64,000 nt of DNA, from positions 94,362 to 158,361 of the forward strand of contig NZ_RQVL01000003.1 in assembly GCF_003992005.1 (NCBI RefSeq), given 5' to 3'. Positions 44,301 through 51,731 of this stretch are shown here, one piece after another; the first letter of the stretch is position 1; each line of letters opens with the position of its first letter. Source of the stretch: Veillonella sp. VA139. GTDB lineage: Bacteria > Bacillota > Negativicutes > Veillonellales > Veillonellaceae. Below the pieces are notes generated by a model, which was not told the origin of the DNA, ran no database searches, and saw nothing but the letters and a program-made list of their open reading frames with translations. The translations under genes were made by a program, and so were the position numbers.

Positions 44301-46952
44301 AATGCAGATACTGGTGAGGTGACACTGGAACAAGAAAATGGGAACCAACAGTCGGTGGCAGATAAAGCTTTCAAAATCACAGATGTAGCTAGCAAAGCTA
44401 AATTAGAAGCATTGACCACAACGGTAGCAGGAAAAGCTGATACAACGTATGTGAATACCGAATTAGGTAAGAAGGCAGATACCTCCTTTGTGAACACAGA
44501 ATTACGTAAGAAAGCGGATACGACTTATGTAGATACGAAGATTGCAGATAATGCAGCAAAATTGGAAACTGCATTGCGTGATACAGTTGTTAAAAAAGAT
44601 GAATTAGCAAACTTAACTGTTGATAAGGTGGATAAAACAGCGGAACTGCATGTGAAAAAAGGTGAATATACCTTTGATACAAATGGTAATATCGTGTTAG
44701 AAAAAGTGGACGGCACTGGTACTGTTAAAAATGATGAAAAAGTAACAATTACCGGCGTGGCAACGAAAGCAAGTGTAGATGCTGTAACTACACGAGTGAC
44801 AACGGCGGAGACGAATATTACTAACCTTACCACTGACTTAGGGGATACAAAAACGAAGTTAACTAATTTGACCACAAAAGTGGGAACTGTAGAAGCAACA
44901 GCTAATGCTGCGAATACAGCTGTGGCGAATCTTTCTACGAGAGTGGATGGAATTAATGATACGGTTACCGATCAAGGAAATCGTTTAAGGAATGCGGAAA
45001 CTAACATTAATACGATTACTACTAAGTTGAATGATAAGGTAGATTCAAAAGATTTTAATGAGAAATTAACTGCATTAAAAACGGAAATTACAGATAGCAC
45101 TAAATTATCCTTTGCTGGGGATGTAACAAAAGATGGTAATGACACGGCTACTAATGCAGTGGAATTAAATCTAAAAACAGATACACTAAATGTAAAAGGT
45201 GTAACAGATGAAATTCATACAGTAGCCAAAGGCAATACGATTACAGTAGGCTTATCTGATAAGGTAAAAGACCAATTAAAAGAAATTGCTAAAATTGGTG
45301 ACACTTCAGCAGATGGTCGTGATGGTGTAAATGGAACGGCAAAGAACACAGGTCTTACGGCTGAAGATGGGTTAAATGGTAAAACATTAACCGACAAAGT
45401 AAATGCCCTTCGTAATGGTGAAGCTGGTTCTGTTGTGTATACAGATGCGGATGGAAATCGGTTAACAAAAGCTAATAATGGAAAATATTATAAGGCTAAT
45501 GAAGTAGGATCTGATGGTAATCCAATTGGAGCAGCACAACCAGTAGGGGCAGACAAATTCCAAGCCACCTTGGTAAATCCAAATGGTACGACAACACCTA
45601 CAAAATTATCTAATGTGGCGGATGGAACTATTTCTTCTACCTCTAAAGATGCAGCAACGGGCAAGCAATTGTTTGATGCGAAAACTGAGTTAGCTACCGC
45701 TTTAGGAGGTGGAGCTACTGTCGGTGCCGATGGTACCTTGACGAATCCTACCTATCACCTAACAGATAAAGATGGTAATGCTAAATCTGTGAACACTGTT
45801 GGTGATGCGTTAACGACCATCAATGATCGTTTTAACTCTGTAGCCACTGCGACGAACGCAGACGTGGAAAAACTAAAAAATATGGATGGCTTAACAGAAA
45901 CAGGAACAAATGTTATCAAAGATTTAGCGAAAGAGGTCATCGATGTAGCTGGTGATGGAAAAGCTATCAATGTAAGTAATAAAACAGAAGGTGACAAAAA
46001 AATCTTTACAGTTACCTTGAGTAATCATTTAGAGTTGGCAAAACCAACTACAGATGCGCAAGGAAATGTTATTGAAACGCCTAATAGTGTAGATGCGGAT
46101 GGAAATCCAATGTTTGATAGAGAAAAGGCTAACATGGGGCTCGATATTAATGGTCATGATGGATCCATTACTGCCGGTTATGGTGATTCCGTTGTGAATA
46201 TTGATGGTCGCCATGGTGCGATTACGGCGGGGGCTGGTGCCAATGAGGTGAAATTGAATGGCGCCGATGGTAGCGTTACAGCTAACACCGGTGTCTTTGG
46301 AGATCATTCTGGCCCTAATGGTGCTCCAGATAAAGGCAAGAGCAAAGTGACTATCAATGATCAAGGATTATCCATTGTTAGCATGGATAGCACTGGTAAA
46401 TCGTCGTCTACTATTACCTTTAAAGATGGAACGATTACAGGACTGAAAGCAGGTACTGGTGACAACGATGTGGCTACAGTAGGTCAAATGAAAGAAGCAT
46501 TAGCAAATACATCTGGACAAATCGGTGAAGCCGTGAAAGAAACGGCAAAACGGGTGAATGAAGTAGGAGCACATGCAGCAGCGTTGTCGGCTATGAATCC
46601 ATTAGGTTACGATCCGCTACGGAAATCACAAATTATGGCAGGGATTGGTACCTATAAAGGTAACCAAGCGTTGGCTCTAGGCGTGGCACATTATGTAAAT
46701 GAAAATTTCATGTTCAATGCAGGCGTCACTATGGGAGCGGGTAAAAGCATGGCAAACTTAGGTGCAACCTATCGTTTTGGTGCTGGAGATGACGCCATTC
46801 CAGAACGTTACAAAGGGGGACCAATCTCCTCTATTTATGTGATGCAAGATGAAATCGCGGCCTTGAAAGCAGAAAATGCTAGAAAAGATGCAGAAAATGC
46901 AGAAATGAAAGCACAAATTAAAATGCTCATGGAACGCATGGGTATGGCATAA
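41400..46952 (+). CDS. trimeric autotransporter adhesin with ESPR signal and YadA anchor
   Basis: A 1850-residue surface adhesin secreted through its own trimeric outer-membrane barrel. An extended signal peptide (ESPR, residues 1 to about 53, MNKLFKVIWSKSKQCYIVVSE) precedes a YadA-like head of many AIG-type 14-residue repeats (about 60-480). A neck RRIVSVAGGSDDYDAVNVKQL lies near 510. The stalk holds four similar modules starting with ELHV at about 669, 792, 956 and 1081, separated by coiled-coil KADxxYVDT stretches. The YadA anchor is about 1720-1796. Unusually, about 54 residues follow the barrel, ending in a charged coiled coil. RBS TTAGGAGG lies 11 bases before the ATG. Confidence 0.93.
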   Translation: MNKLFKVIWSKSKQCYIVVSEVAKNRSGKKKIVVASVLAALTVGVQVATVEAAIPEGNTSNGAVVAIGGGAKASNRFASAMGQDVEVSGRFSVGIGVQVRAPGENVVAIGSGAFSGKKVEANENDAIAIGTAAQAKKSAGIAIGRLSTVETGERGIAIGNESKAGATEAIALGHKATATGATSVTIGSESKATGATAAAYGYKSEATGASAVAVGNTSKATAANTVAVGNTSQATAANTVAVGNTSQATEDSALAVGNGASASAAGTVALGKSATANATQAIAIGSAGTDLTEAPTATGTQSIAIGTKTVANSGNAIAMGSTASATGVATTAIGTDVLAKQHGSTAIGSTVKVEGSKAVGLGFQVSSKQDGSTAIGYITNVLGNQAVGIGSNMTVGENAGGAVAIGYMSSVTGQSGIGIGSNGTLASGHSAIALGNSTQATGASSIAIGKSANAALAHSVALGEGSTTATTDAKNATAYLSGDAVNDTGNGIVSLGNKRNESDTGTITRRIVSVAGGSDDYDAVNVKQLKALEAASLKTLKVVNGATTTEMVPKERKLTLTAGNNVTLTPDVNTGAITIASTSEVNKITSGNTNALTVTNVNGNVTVTPVVAADVTSAAEGNKLVTAGAVKTALDTKVSNDTFTREMNKKANVTDVDTLRTTKVDKTDELHVKEGEYDIDGTGNVTLKQANGNGAVATGKDVVIKGVASKAALDTLTTTVAGKVDTNTFTTKLAEKSDKSYVDTQLGTKASTNYVDTKFGDIDTKLDNALNNTVVKKADLANLTSGKLDATAELHVVKNTYTVDTNGNVVLKQANGENVVQDNQDVIISGVASKTDITTLTTEVGKKVSTADFTTEKNRVNAALANKLETADFNAAKANFANRDDIAALRDVLNNKLDKDTADKFVQGMQNKVSTEDLNNRLTAAKADSDRELANAKTELSDKITASTENKVDKADELHVKAKSYAVNADTGEVTLEQENGNQQSVADKAFKITDVASKAKLEALTTTVAGKADTTYVNTELGKKADTSFVNTELRKKADTTYVDTKIADNAAKLETALRDTVVKKDELANLTVDKVDKTAELHVKKGEYTFDTNGNIVLEKVDGTGTVKNDEKVTITGVATKASVDAVTTRVTTAETNITNLTTDLGDTKTKLTNLTTKVGTVEATANAANTAVANLSTRVDGINDTVTDQGNRLRNAETNINTITTKLNDKVDSKDFNEKLTALKTEITDSTKLSFAGDVTKDGNDTATNAVELNLKTDTLNVKGVTDEIHTVAKGNTITVGLSDKVKDQLKEIAKIGDTSADGRDGVNGTAKNTGLTAEDGLNGKTLTDKVNALRNGEAGSVVYTDADGNRLTKANNGKYYKANEVGSDGNPIGAAQPVGADKFQATLVNPNGTTTPTKLSNVADGTISSTSKDAATGKQLFDAKTELATALGGGATVGADGTLTNPTYHLTDKDGNAKSVNTVGDALTTINDRFNSVATATNADVEKLKNMDGLTETGTNVIKDLAKEVIDVAGDGKAINVSNKTEGDKKIFTVTLSNHLELAKPTTDAQGNVIETPNSVDADGNPMFDREKANMGLDINGHDGSITAGYGDSVVNIDGRHGAITAGAGANEVKLNGADGSVTANTGVFGDHSGPNGAPDKGKSKVTINDQGLSIVSMDSTGKSSSTITFKDGTITGLKAGTGDNDVATVGQMKEALANTSGQIGEAVKETAKRVNEVGAHAAALSAMNPLGYDPLRKSQIMAGIGTYKGNQALALGVAHYVNENFMFNAGVTMGAGKSMANLGATYRFGAGDDAIPERYKGGPISSIYVMQDEIAALKAENARKDAENAEMKAQIKMLMERMGMA

Positions 46953-46991
46953 AATGAAATAACAATAATTAAAAGTTAACTAGCATACCAA

Positions 46992-47036
46992 AAAGTGGGT
47001 ACCAATGTCGTAATGACGTGGTACCCACTTTGATTA
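46992..47036. terminator. terminator between the adhesin and relE
   Basis: A perfect 13-bp stem AAAGTGGGTACCA (46992-47004) with 47019-47031, then a short T-run. It lies between convergent genes and could serve both. Confidence 0.8.
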
Positions 47037-47300
47037 TGTGTAAATTTTATTTCTATGATCGAAATCAACAGCTATGATAACTAATGTATCATCTTTAATT
47101 TCGACTATTAATCGATAATTAAGTATACGATATCTCCAAAAGCCTTTAAGATTTCCTTTTAAAGGTTTTCCATGTATACGAGGATCCTCAGTGCCACAAA
47201 GATTTTTTTTAATATATGAGTATAATAATTTTTGAGTAGAAGAATCCATTTTTTTGATTTTCTTATGTAACTTAACTGGAATAATTACTTGATATCCCAT
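47034..47300 (-). CDS. relE: RelE-family toxin
   Basis: An 88-residue RelE/ParE-superfamily toxin, probably a ribosome-dependent mRNA interferase. The basic core IPVKLHKKIKKMD, GKPLKGNLKGFWRYRILNYRLIVEI and VDFDHRNKIY near the C-terminus are the usual RelE landmarks (arginines in FWRYRI, final HRNKIY). It overlaps the antitoxin gene by 16 bases, giving coupled translation. The pair stands between the adhesin and a thioesterase gene. Confidence 0.9.
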   Translation of the reverse strand: MGYQVIIPVKLHKKIKKMDSSTQKLLYSYIKKNLCGTEDPRIHGKPLKGNLKGFWRYRILNYRLIVEIKDDTLVIIAVDFDHRNKIYT

Positions 47301-47506
47301 TCTTTAGCAGCCTCCTCAAATGTTAGGAACTCCATAGAATCTTTTTCTTGTAAATATTCATTGACGATGGATATATCGTATTCATCTTCGATTCGCTCTA
47401 ATAACATAGCTTTAATATATTGAGAGATGTTTTCTCCTTTACTTTCAATATATTGACGAATAATTTTATCTTCTGCTTCATTAAAACGAACAGATATAAC
47501 AGCCAT
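47285..47506 (-). CDS. relB: RelB-family antitoxin
   Basis: A 73-residue antitoxin. The N-terminal ribbon-helix-helix segment AVISVRFNEAEDKIIRQYIESKGENISQYIKAMLLERIEDE binds the operator; the C-terminal part (EFLTFEEAAKEWDIK) should wrap the toxin. Start at 47506 chosen because GAGGTGA precedes it; an extended frame from 47551 would run through the operator. It is transcribed from the minus-strand promoter at 47533-47561. Confidence 0.9.
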   Translation of the reverse strand: MAVISVRFNEAEDKIIRQYIESKGENISQYIKAMLLERIEDEYDISIVNEYLQEKDSMEFLTFEEAAKEWDIK

Positions 47507-47518
47507 GATAATCACCTC

Positions 47519-47549
47519 GCTTCCATGTTTACATTGTAAACATAGAAGC
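47519..47549. promoter_or_regulatory. relBE operator palindrome
   Basis: A 31-base palindrome with GCTTC and ATGTTTAC on the left (47519-47532), centre ATT, and GTAAACAT and GAAGC on the right (47536-47549). Only one base pair breaks symmetry. It covers the -10 box and the spacer of the relBE promoter. Confidence 0.8.
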
Positions 47550-47561
47550 AAAAAAAGTCAA
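47533..47561 (-). promoter_or_regulatory. relBE promoter
   Basis: On the minus strand TTGACT (47561-47556), 17 bases, TACAAT (47538-47533), overlapped by the operator palindrome. Confidence 0.8.
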
Positions 47562-47632
47562 GAAATTTGGGTTTGAAGGTAATGAAGTGGTAAAATCTAT
47601 ACATGTATATAGGTAAGAAGAATATATCATGA

Positions 47633-47739
47633 GTTAGTGTAACACTCTTATGGGAAAATAAAATAGAAATAATCCAATAAAAGTGTTAGAATGAAAAAAA
47701 TGATATTCTGTATTAATAATAGATTGGAAAGGAGTTTCT
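47633..47739 (+). promoter_or_regulatory. leader shared with the insertion-sequence end at 63720, upstream of the thioesterase
   Basis: GTTAGTGTAA, then TGGGAAAATAAAATAG (47651-47666), then the extended -10 TGTTAGAAT (47684-47692) match the block at 63720-63780 in order and spacing. TAGAAA and TCCAAT (47664-47678) can pair with ATTGGA and TTTCT (47723-47739), placing the RBS AAAGGAG in an internal loop. Confidence 0.55.
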
Positions 47740-48123
47740 ATGGCAATCGAGATTGGACAAGTTGGTATGGCTATGGTGGTAGTGGAAGCTAACAATACAG
47801 CAGAGTACATGGGTAGTGGTACTTTACCTGTGTTTGCCACACCTGCGATGGTAGCATTGATGGAGAAAGCAGCCTATACTGGGATTCAAAGTGATTTAGG
47901 AGACGGCGAAGGATCCGTGGGGATTCGCATGGAAACAAGCCATGAAGCAGCTAGCCCATTAGGTGCAATTATAACTGCAATGGCAACGGTGGTAGCTGTT
48001 GACGGTAGAAAAGTAACCTTTGAGGTAGTGGCTAAAGAAGGTGAAAAAGTTATCGGCCGTGGTACACATGAACGGTTTATTATTAATAACGAAAAGTTTA
48101 TGTCTAAAATCGTCGCTAGCTAA
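47740..48123 (+). CDS. FlK-like hotdog thioesterase
   Basis: A 127-residue hotdog-fold protein of the fluoroacetyl-CoA-thioesterase-like group. The catalytic triad positions of that group can be matched to Thr34, Glu42 (FATPAMVALMEKAA) and His68 (METSHEAASPLG). Function here is probably hydrolysis of an acyl-CoA by-product, not fluoroacetate resistance. RBS AAAGGAG lies seven bases before the ATG, in the loop of a leader hairpin. It is a single gene followed by a hairpin repeat. Confidence 0.85.
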   Translation: MAIEIGQVGMAMVVVEANNTAEYMGSGTLPVFATPAMVALMEKAAYTGIQSDLGDGEGSVGIRMETSHEAASPLGAIITAMATVVAVDGRKVTFEVVAKEGEKVIGRGTHERFIINNEKFMSKIVAS

Positions 48124-48129
48124 GTTATG

Positions 48130-48270
48130 TAGCCTGTGGCGATGAACAGAATAGGTACGACAAAGCCCGTGGTACACGTCTTCAGAAACGGTATTTCATA
48201 ATGTTTCTTCAGACGTATACCACGGGCATTTTGTTATCTTATTTATTTAGTATGAGTCGCCACAAGGCTA
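48130..48270 (+). repeat. nested hairpin repeat R3
   Basis: The outer arms TAGCCTGTGGCGA (48130-48142) and TCGCCACAAGGCTA (48257-48270) enclose the inner stem GCCCGTGGT (48165-48173) with 48219-48227, then ACGTCT with AGACGT. The loop at 48188-48206 is identical to that of R1. The inner stem sequence is different from R1 yet fully paired. Confidence 0.75.
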
Positions 48271-48317
48271 CTACACATAACGGCGCTCCTCAGTGTTTTG
48301 ATTGTGTGTATTGAATA

Positions 48318-48430
48318 TATGAAAACGCCTAACGAATGAGGTCTTGTACACCTCAACACGTTAGGCCATTTTCGTTCTCAAGTATTTTCGAGATGAGCCT
48401 AACGCCTTCGACACGTTATTGGCTCTCTTT
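48318..48430. terminator. two tandem hairpins between convergent genes
   Basis: The first hairpin pairs GAAAA, GCCTAACG and TGAGGT with ACCTCA, CGTTAGGC and TTTTC. The second pairs GAGCC/ACG with CGT/GGCTC and is followed by TCTTTTA. Both share the word GCCTAACG. They probably end transcription from the thioesterase side, and possibly from the minus-strand ECF gene. Confidence 0.55.
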
Positions 48431-48470
48431 TATTATGGCTAGTATACCATACTTTCAACGGTATGCCAAA

Positions 48471-48980
48471 TTATTTACGAGGGATGCGGCGTAAGATTGG
48501 GATTAGTAGCAAGGCTACTAAGATGCCGATGCCGCTGGTTAGGAAGGATGCGGGTAGTCTTGTGACGGCAGCGATGTAGCTATCCAGTACGACCCACCAT
48601 GCCACGAAGTACCCTGCAGCTGTCCAAATAGCACCTACTAGCATAGCTAATAAGATACGAGGAGTAGATACGGAACGAGCAGGAACGGTAGGTCTCCAAC
48701 CCACTGTTAATAAGCCTACGATGACACCTGCTAATCCTTTAATCACGATGGAGAACACTGTGTATTGGGAATGCCCCATGATGAGGTCAAAGATGCCAGA
48801 TCCGATGGCCCCAGCGAGCCCTGCATAGAATCCGCCGAATACGGATGCCATGGAGAATAGAGCGGCGGAACCAAGGTGTACCATAGCCCCTGTTGGCAGA
48901 GGTACTTTTATGGTCGTAAACACGATGCATAAAGCGGATAATAATCCGATATAGATGATATCTTTTGTTGTTGAGTTCAT
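48471..48980 (-). CDS. ECF transporter S component, probably for vitamin B6
   Basis: A 169-residue membrane protein with about five to six membrane segments, typical of ECF S components (IGLLSALCIVFTTIKVPLPTGAMVHLGSAALFSMASVFGGFYAGLAGAIGSGIFDL). It gives substrate specificity to a shared energising module encoded elsewhere. It lies 12 bases downstream of a pyridoxal/pyridoxamine kinase gene in the same operon, so pyridoxine or pyridoxal is the likely substrate. RBS TAGGAGG lies seven bases before the ATG. Confidence 0.85.
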   Translation of the reverse strand: MNSTTKDIIYIGLLSALCIVFTTIKVPLPTGAMVHLGSAALFSMASVFGGFYAGLAGAIGSGIFDLIMGHSQYTVFSIVIKGLAGVIVGLLTVGWRPTVPARSVSTPRILLAMLVGAIWTAAGYFVAWWVVLDSYIAAVTRLPASFLTSGIGILVALLLIPILRRIPRK

Positions 48981-48992
48981 GAAACCTCCTAA

Positions 48993-49832
48993 TTATGGAT
49001 TGGGAATGGAAATTAACCGATCTAATAGTAATTCAAGGGCTAAGCCGTCACGCAAGGAACCGATTTCCTCATGGGTGAACTTCACTGCTTCTGTAGTAAA
49101 TTGGCCTGCAATGCGAGATGCTTCTTCCGGGGTATAGCCACGTAATACGAGGGCTGTTAAGATAGCTGTGAAAGTATCCCCCGTTCCGTGGGCTTTCACT
49201 TGTACTAATGGGTTGGATATCCATGTGATAGTATCTGTGCTGCCACGATAGACGGCGATGAGTGCAGAATCTTCAGATGGTAAGCTAGATAGTACTACAT
49301 ACTCAGGTCCTTGTGCATGCAAACGACGGCACATATCATAGATTACTTCTTCTGATTGAGGTGTAGGGTCATAGGGGATATCTAAGAGGAAACAAGCCTC
49401 TGTGTAGTTCGGTTTGATGATGAACGCTTTGGTGATGAGCTTGCGCATTTCTTTCACCATTTCGTCGTTATAGATAGAATAGAGTTTGCCATCATCTGCC
49501 ATAGCAGGGTCTACCACAACGAGTTTATCTTTGCCGAACCGTTCGATGGCATCTTCTACGAGACGAATTTGTTCAGGTGATGCGAGGAAGCCACTTTGAA
49601 TGGCATCGAAGGTGATGTCGTTTTTGTTCCAACAGTTGTAGAAACTTTCAAGGTAATCCGTAATGTCTACCAATTCAAAGTTAGGATATTCTAAATGATT
49701 GCAAAGTACCGCTGTTGGTAACGGAATCGGTTGGCACCGTAGAGCACTCACTAAAGGGATGAACACAGTGAGTGAACAACGACCGACAGAACTCATATCT
49801 TGTATGGATAGTATAGTAGGTACGTGATTCAT
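48993..49832 (-). CDS. pyridoxal/pyridoxamine kinase
   Basis: A 279-residue ribokinase-fold kinase that phosphorylates B6 vitamers, trapping them after import. It begins ILSIQDMSSVGRCSLTVFIPL and contains AIQSGFLASPEQI, VVDPAMADDGKLYS, KPNYTEACFLL and the catalytic anion hole HGTGDTFTA near the C-terminus, as in PdxY-type enzymes. RBS AAAGGAGA precedes the ATG. With the ECF gene it forms a two-gene salvage operon on the minus strand. Confidence 0.9.
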   Translation of the reverse strand: MNHVPTILSIQDMSSVGRCSLTVFIPLVSALRCQPIPLPTAVLCNHLEYPNFELVDITDYLESFYNCWNKNDITFDAIQSGFLASPEQIRLVEDAIERFGKDKLVVVDPAMADDGKLYSIYNDEMVKEMRKLITKAFIIKPNYTEACFLLDIPYDPTPQSEEVIYDMCRRLHAQGPEYVVLSSLPSEDSALIAVYRGSTDTITWISNPLVQVKAHGTGDTFTAILTALVLRGYTPEEASRIAGQFTTEAVKFTHEEIGSLRDGLALELLLDRLISIPNP

Positions 49833-50165
49833 GGGACACTCTCCTTTTGTTTGTAATAGATACCTTCACATAACAATATCACTATGCTATTTGTAATATA
49901 TATTTTCATATTGTTATACTTGTGGATGACACTTGTGTTTTGTTATGCAGTTAACAAAATTTATATAGACCATTGTATGTGAAGAAGTATATTCTACTGT
50001 ATATCAATAGGATATTTTAAGAATGCTATTAGTATACACTTTCATAGTGTCATGCGTAAATACACAGAAATTATAAAAATATTAGGACAGATATGTAAAA
50101 ACTAGAAATTATTGTCATGTTAACGTATAATAAAGAGATACATAACAATAGTTTGGAGATTGAAT
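49833..50165. other. divergent intergenic region between the B6 operon and the ABC-F gene
   Basis: About 330 AT-rich bases. It contains a perfect 10-bp inverted repeat, ATAACAATAT (49870-49879) with 49908-49917, in the region expected to hold the B6 operon promoter, and a -10-like TATAAT (50126-50131) before the ABC-F gene. No gene seen. Confidence 0.5.
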
Positions 50166-51722
50166 ATGAGTGTTTTAACTGTAACCAATGTAACCCATGG
50201 ATTTGGGGCAAGACAAATATTAGATGATGCATCTTTCCGTTTGCTGAAAGGAGAACACGTGGGCTTAATCGGAGCCAACGGAGAAGGAAAGTCCACCTTT
50301 TTAAATATCATTACGGGGCATCTAATGCCAGATGAAGGCAAGGTGGAATGGTCCAACCAAGTGACGGTAGGCTATTTAGATCAGCACAGTGTATTAGAGA
50401 AAGGAATGACCATTCGCGATGTACTGCGAGGGGCCTTCGATTCTCTTTATGGTATTGAGCAACAATTGCAAGATGCCTATTTAGAAATGGGCGATTGTTC
50501 TGAGGACAGAATGAATGAGCTTATGGAGCTTACTGGCGAATGGCAAGAGATGTTAGAGCAACGAGGCTTCTATGAAATCGATGCGACCATTGAACGGACT
50601 GCCCAAGGCTTAGGCTTGATGGACATCGGTCTTGACCGTGACGTTATGGATTTGAGCGGTGGTCAACGGACGAAAGTATTGCTCACAAAATTGTTGTTGG
50701 AGCAACCAACAATTTTACTCTTGGACGAACCGACAAACTATTTAGACGTGGATCATATTAAATGGCTGCAAAACTATTTGCAAAACTATGAAAACGCCTT
50801 TATCTTAATCTCTCATGATGTAGAGTTCTTAAATTCTGTAGTGAACGTCATTTACCATATTGAGCAAGCGCAGCTCACACGGTATACTGGCGATTATTAC
50901 CAATTCCTAGCTGCTTACGAAGTAAAAAAGCAACAAGCTTTGCGTGCGTACGAGCGCCAACAGCAAGAAGTGGCAGACATGAAAGATTTCATTCAGCGCA
51001 ACAAAGCCCGTGTGGCTACTCGTGGTATGGCTAACTCCAGAGCGAAACGCCTAGAAAAAATGGAAATCCTAGAGAAGCCACAAGAAAAGATAAAACCATC
51101 CTTTGGGTTTAAAGAAGGACGTACACCGAGTCGTTTCATCGTGGATGCGAAAGACCTTGTTTTGGGTTATGATGAGCCATTGACACGTCCTGTAGAAGTG
51201 GTCATCGAACGAGGTAAGAAAATCGCTATTCAAGGTGTGAATGGCTTGGGAAAAACAACCTTATTAAAAACCTTGTTAGGCATGATTCCGGCTTTATCTG
51301 GAAATATTGAAAAAGGTGAGTTTTTACAAATTGGTTACTTTGCCCAAGAAGACAGTCGAGATAATTCGAAAACTGCGTTGGATTACATTTGGGATGCCTA
51401 CCCGTCCTTGACGAATTCCGAGGTGCGTGCAGCTCTTGCTCGATGTGGACTTACCAATGAGCATATTACGAGCCAAATGCGTGTCTTATCTGGTGGAGAA
51501 AATGCAAAAGTTCGTCTCTGTAAATTGATGCAGGAATCCTATAATGTACTTGTATTGGACGAACCGACGAACCATTTAGATGTAGATGCGAAGGCAGAAT
51601 TGGCGCGGGCATTGCAGGCTTTTAAAGGGACGATTGTCCTCGTCTGCCATGAACCAGAATTTTACGAATCTTGGGTGACCGATATTTGGACCATCGAAGA
51701 TTGGACTACGAAAATTATTTAG
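50166..51722 (+). CDS. ABC-F family ATPase
   Basis: A 518-residue cytoplasmic protein with two ABC ATPase domains and no membrane part, of the ribosome-acting ABC-F group (close to YkpA/YbiT in layout). Walker A motifs are GANGEGKST (about residue 38) and GVNGLGKTT. Signatures are LSGGQRTK and LSGGENAK, and Walker B motifs are LLLDEPTNYLD and LVLDEPTNHLD. The linker between domains is rich in charged helices (YERQQQEVADMKDFIQRNKARV). ATG at 50166 with TTGGAG upstream; a TTG at 50160 is less likely. Antibiotic protection versus housekeeping translation control cannot be decided. Confidence 0.92.
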   Translation: MSVLTVTNVTHGFGARQILDDASFRLLKGEHVGLIGANGEGKSTFLNIITGHLMPDEGKVEWSNQVTVGYLDQHSVLEKGMTIRDVLRGAFDSLYGIEQQLQDAYLEMGDCSEDRMNELMELTGEWQEMLEQRGFYEIDATIERTAQGLGLMDIGLDRDVMDLSGGQRTKVLLTKLLLEQPTILLLDEPTNYLDVDHIKWLQNYLQNYENAFILISHDVEFLNSVVNVIYHIEQAQLTRYTGDYYQFLAAYEVKKQQALRAYERQQQEVADMKDFIQRNKARVATRGMANSRAKRLEKMEILEKPQEKIKPSFGFKEGRTPSRFIVDAKDLVLGYDEPLTRPVEVVIERGKKIAIQGVNGLGKTTLLKTLLGMIPALSGNIEKGEFLQIGYFAQEDSRDNSKTALDYIWDAYPSLTNSEVRAALARCGLTNEHITSQMRVLSGGENAKVRLCKLMQESYNVLVLDEPTNHLDVDAKAELARALQAFKGTIVLVCHEPEFYESWVTDIWTIEDWTTKII

Positions 51723-51731
51723 GAGATGACT

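Larger units (their letters stand above)
48124..48470. other. intergenic region with hairpin repeats
   Basis: It contains nested hairpin R3 (48130-48270), then two further hairpins near 48318-48375 and 48396-48425. No gene seen. Confidence 0.65.
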
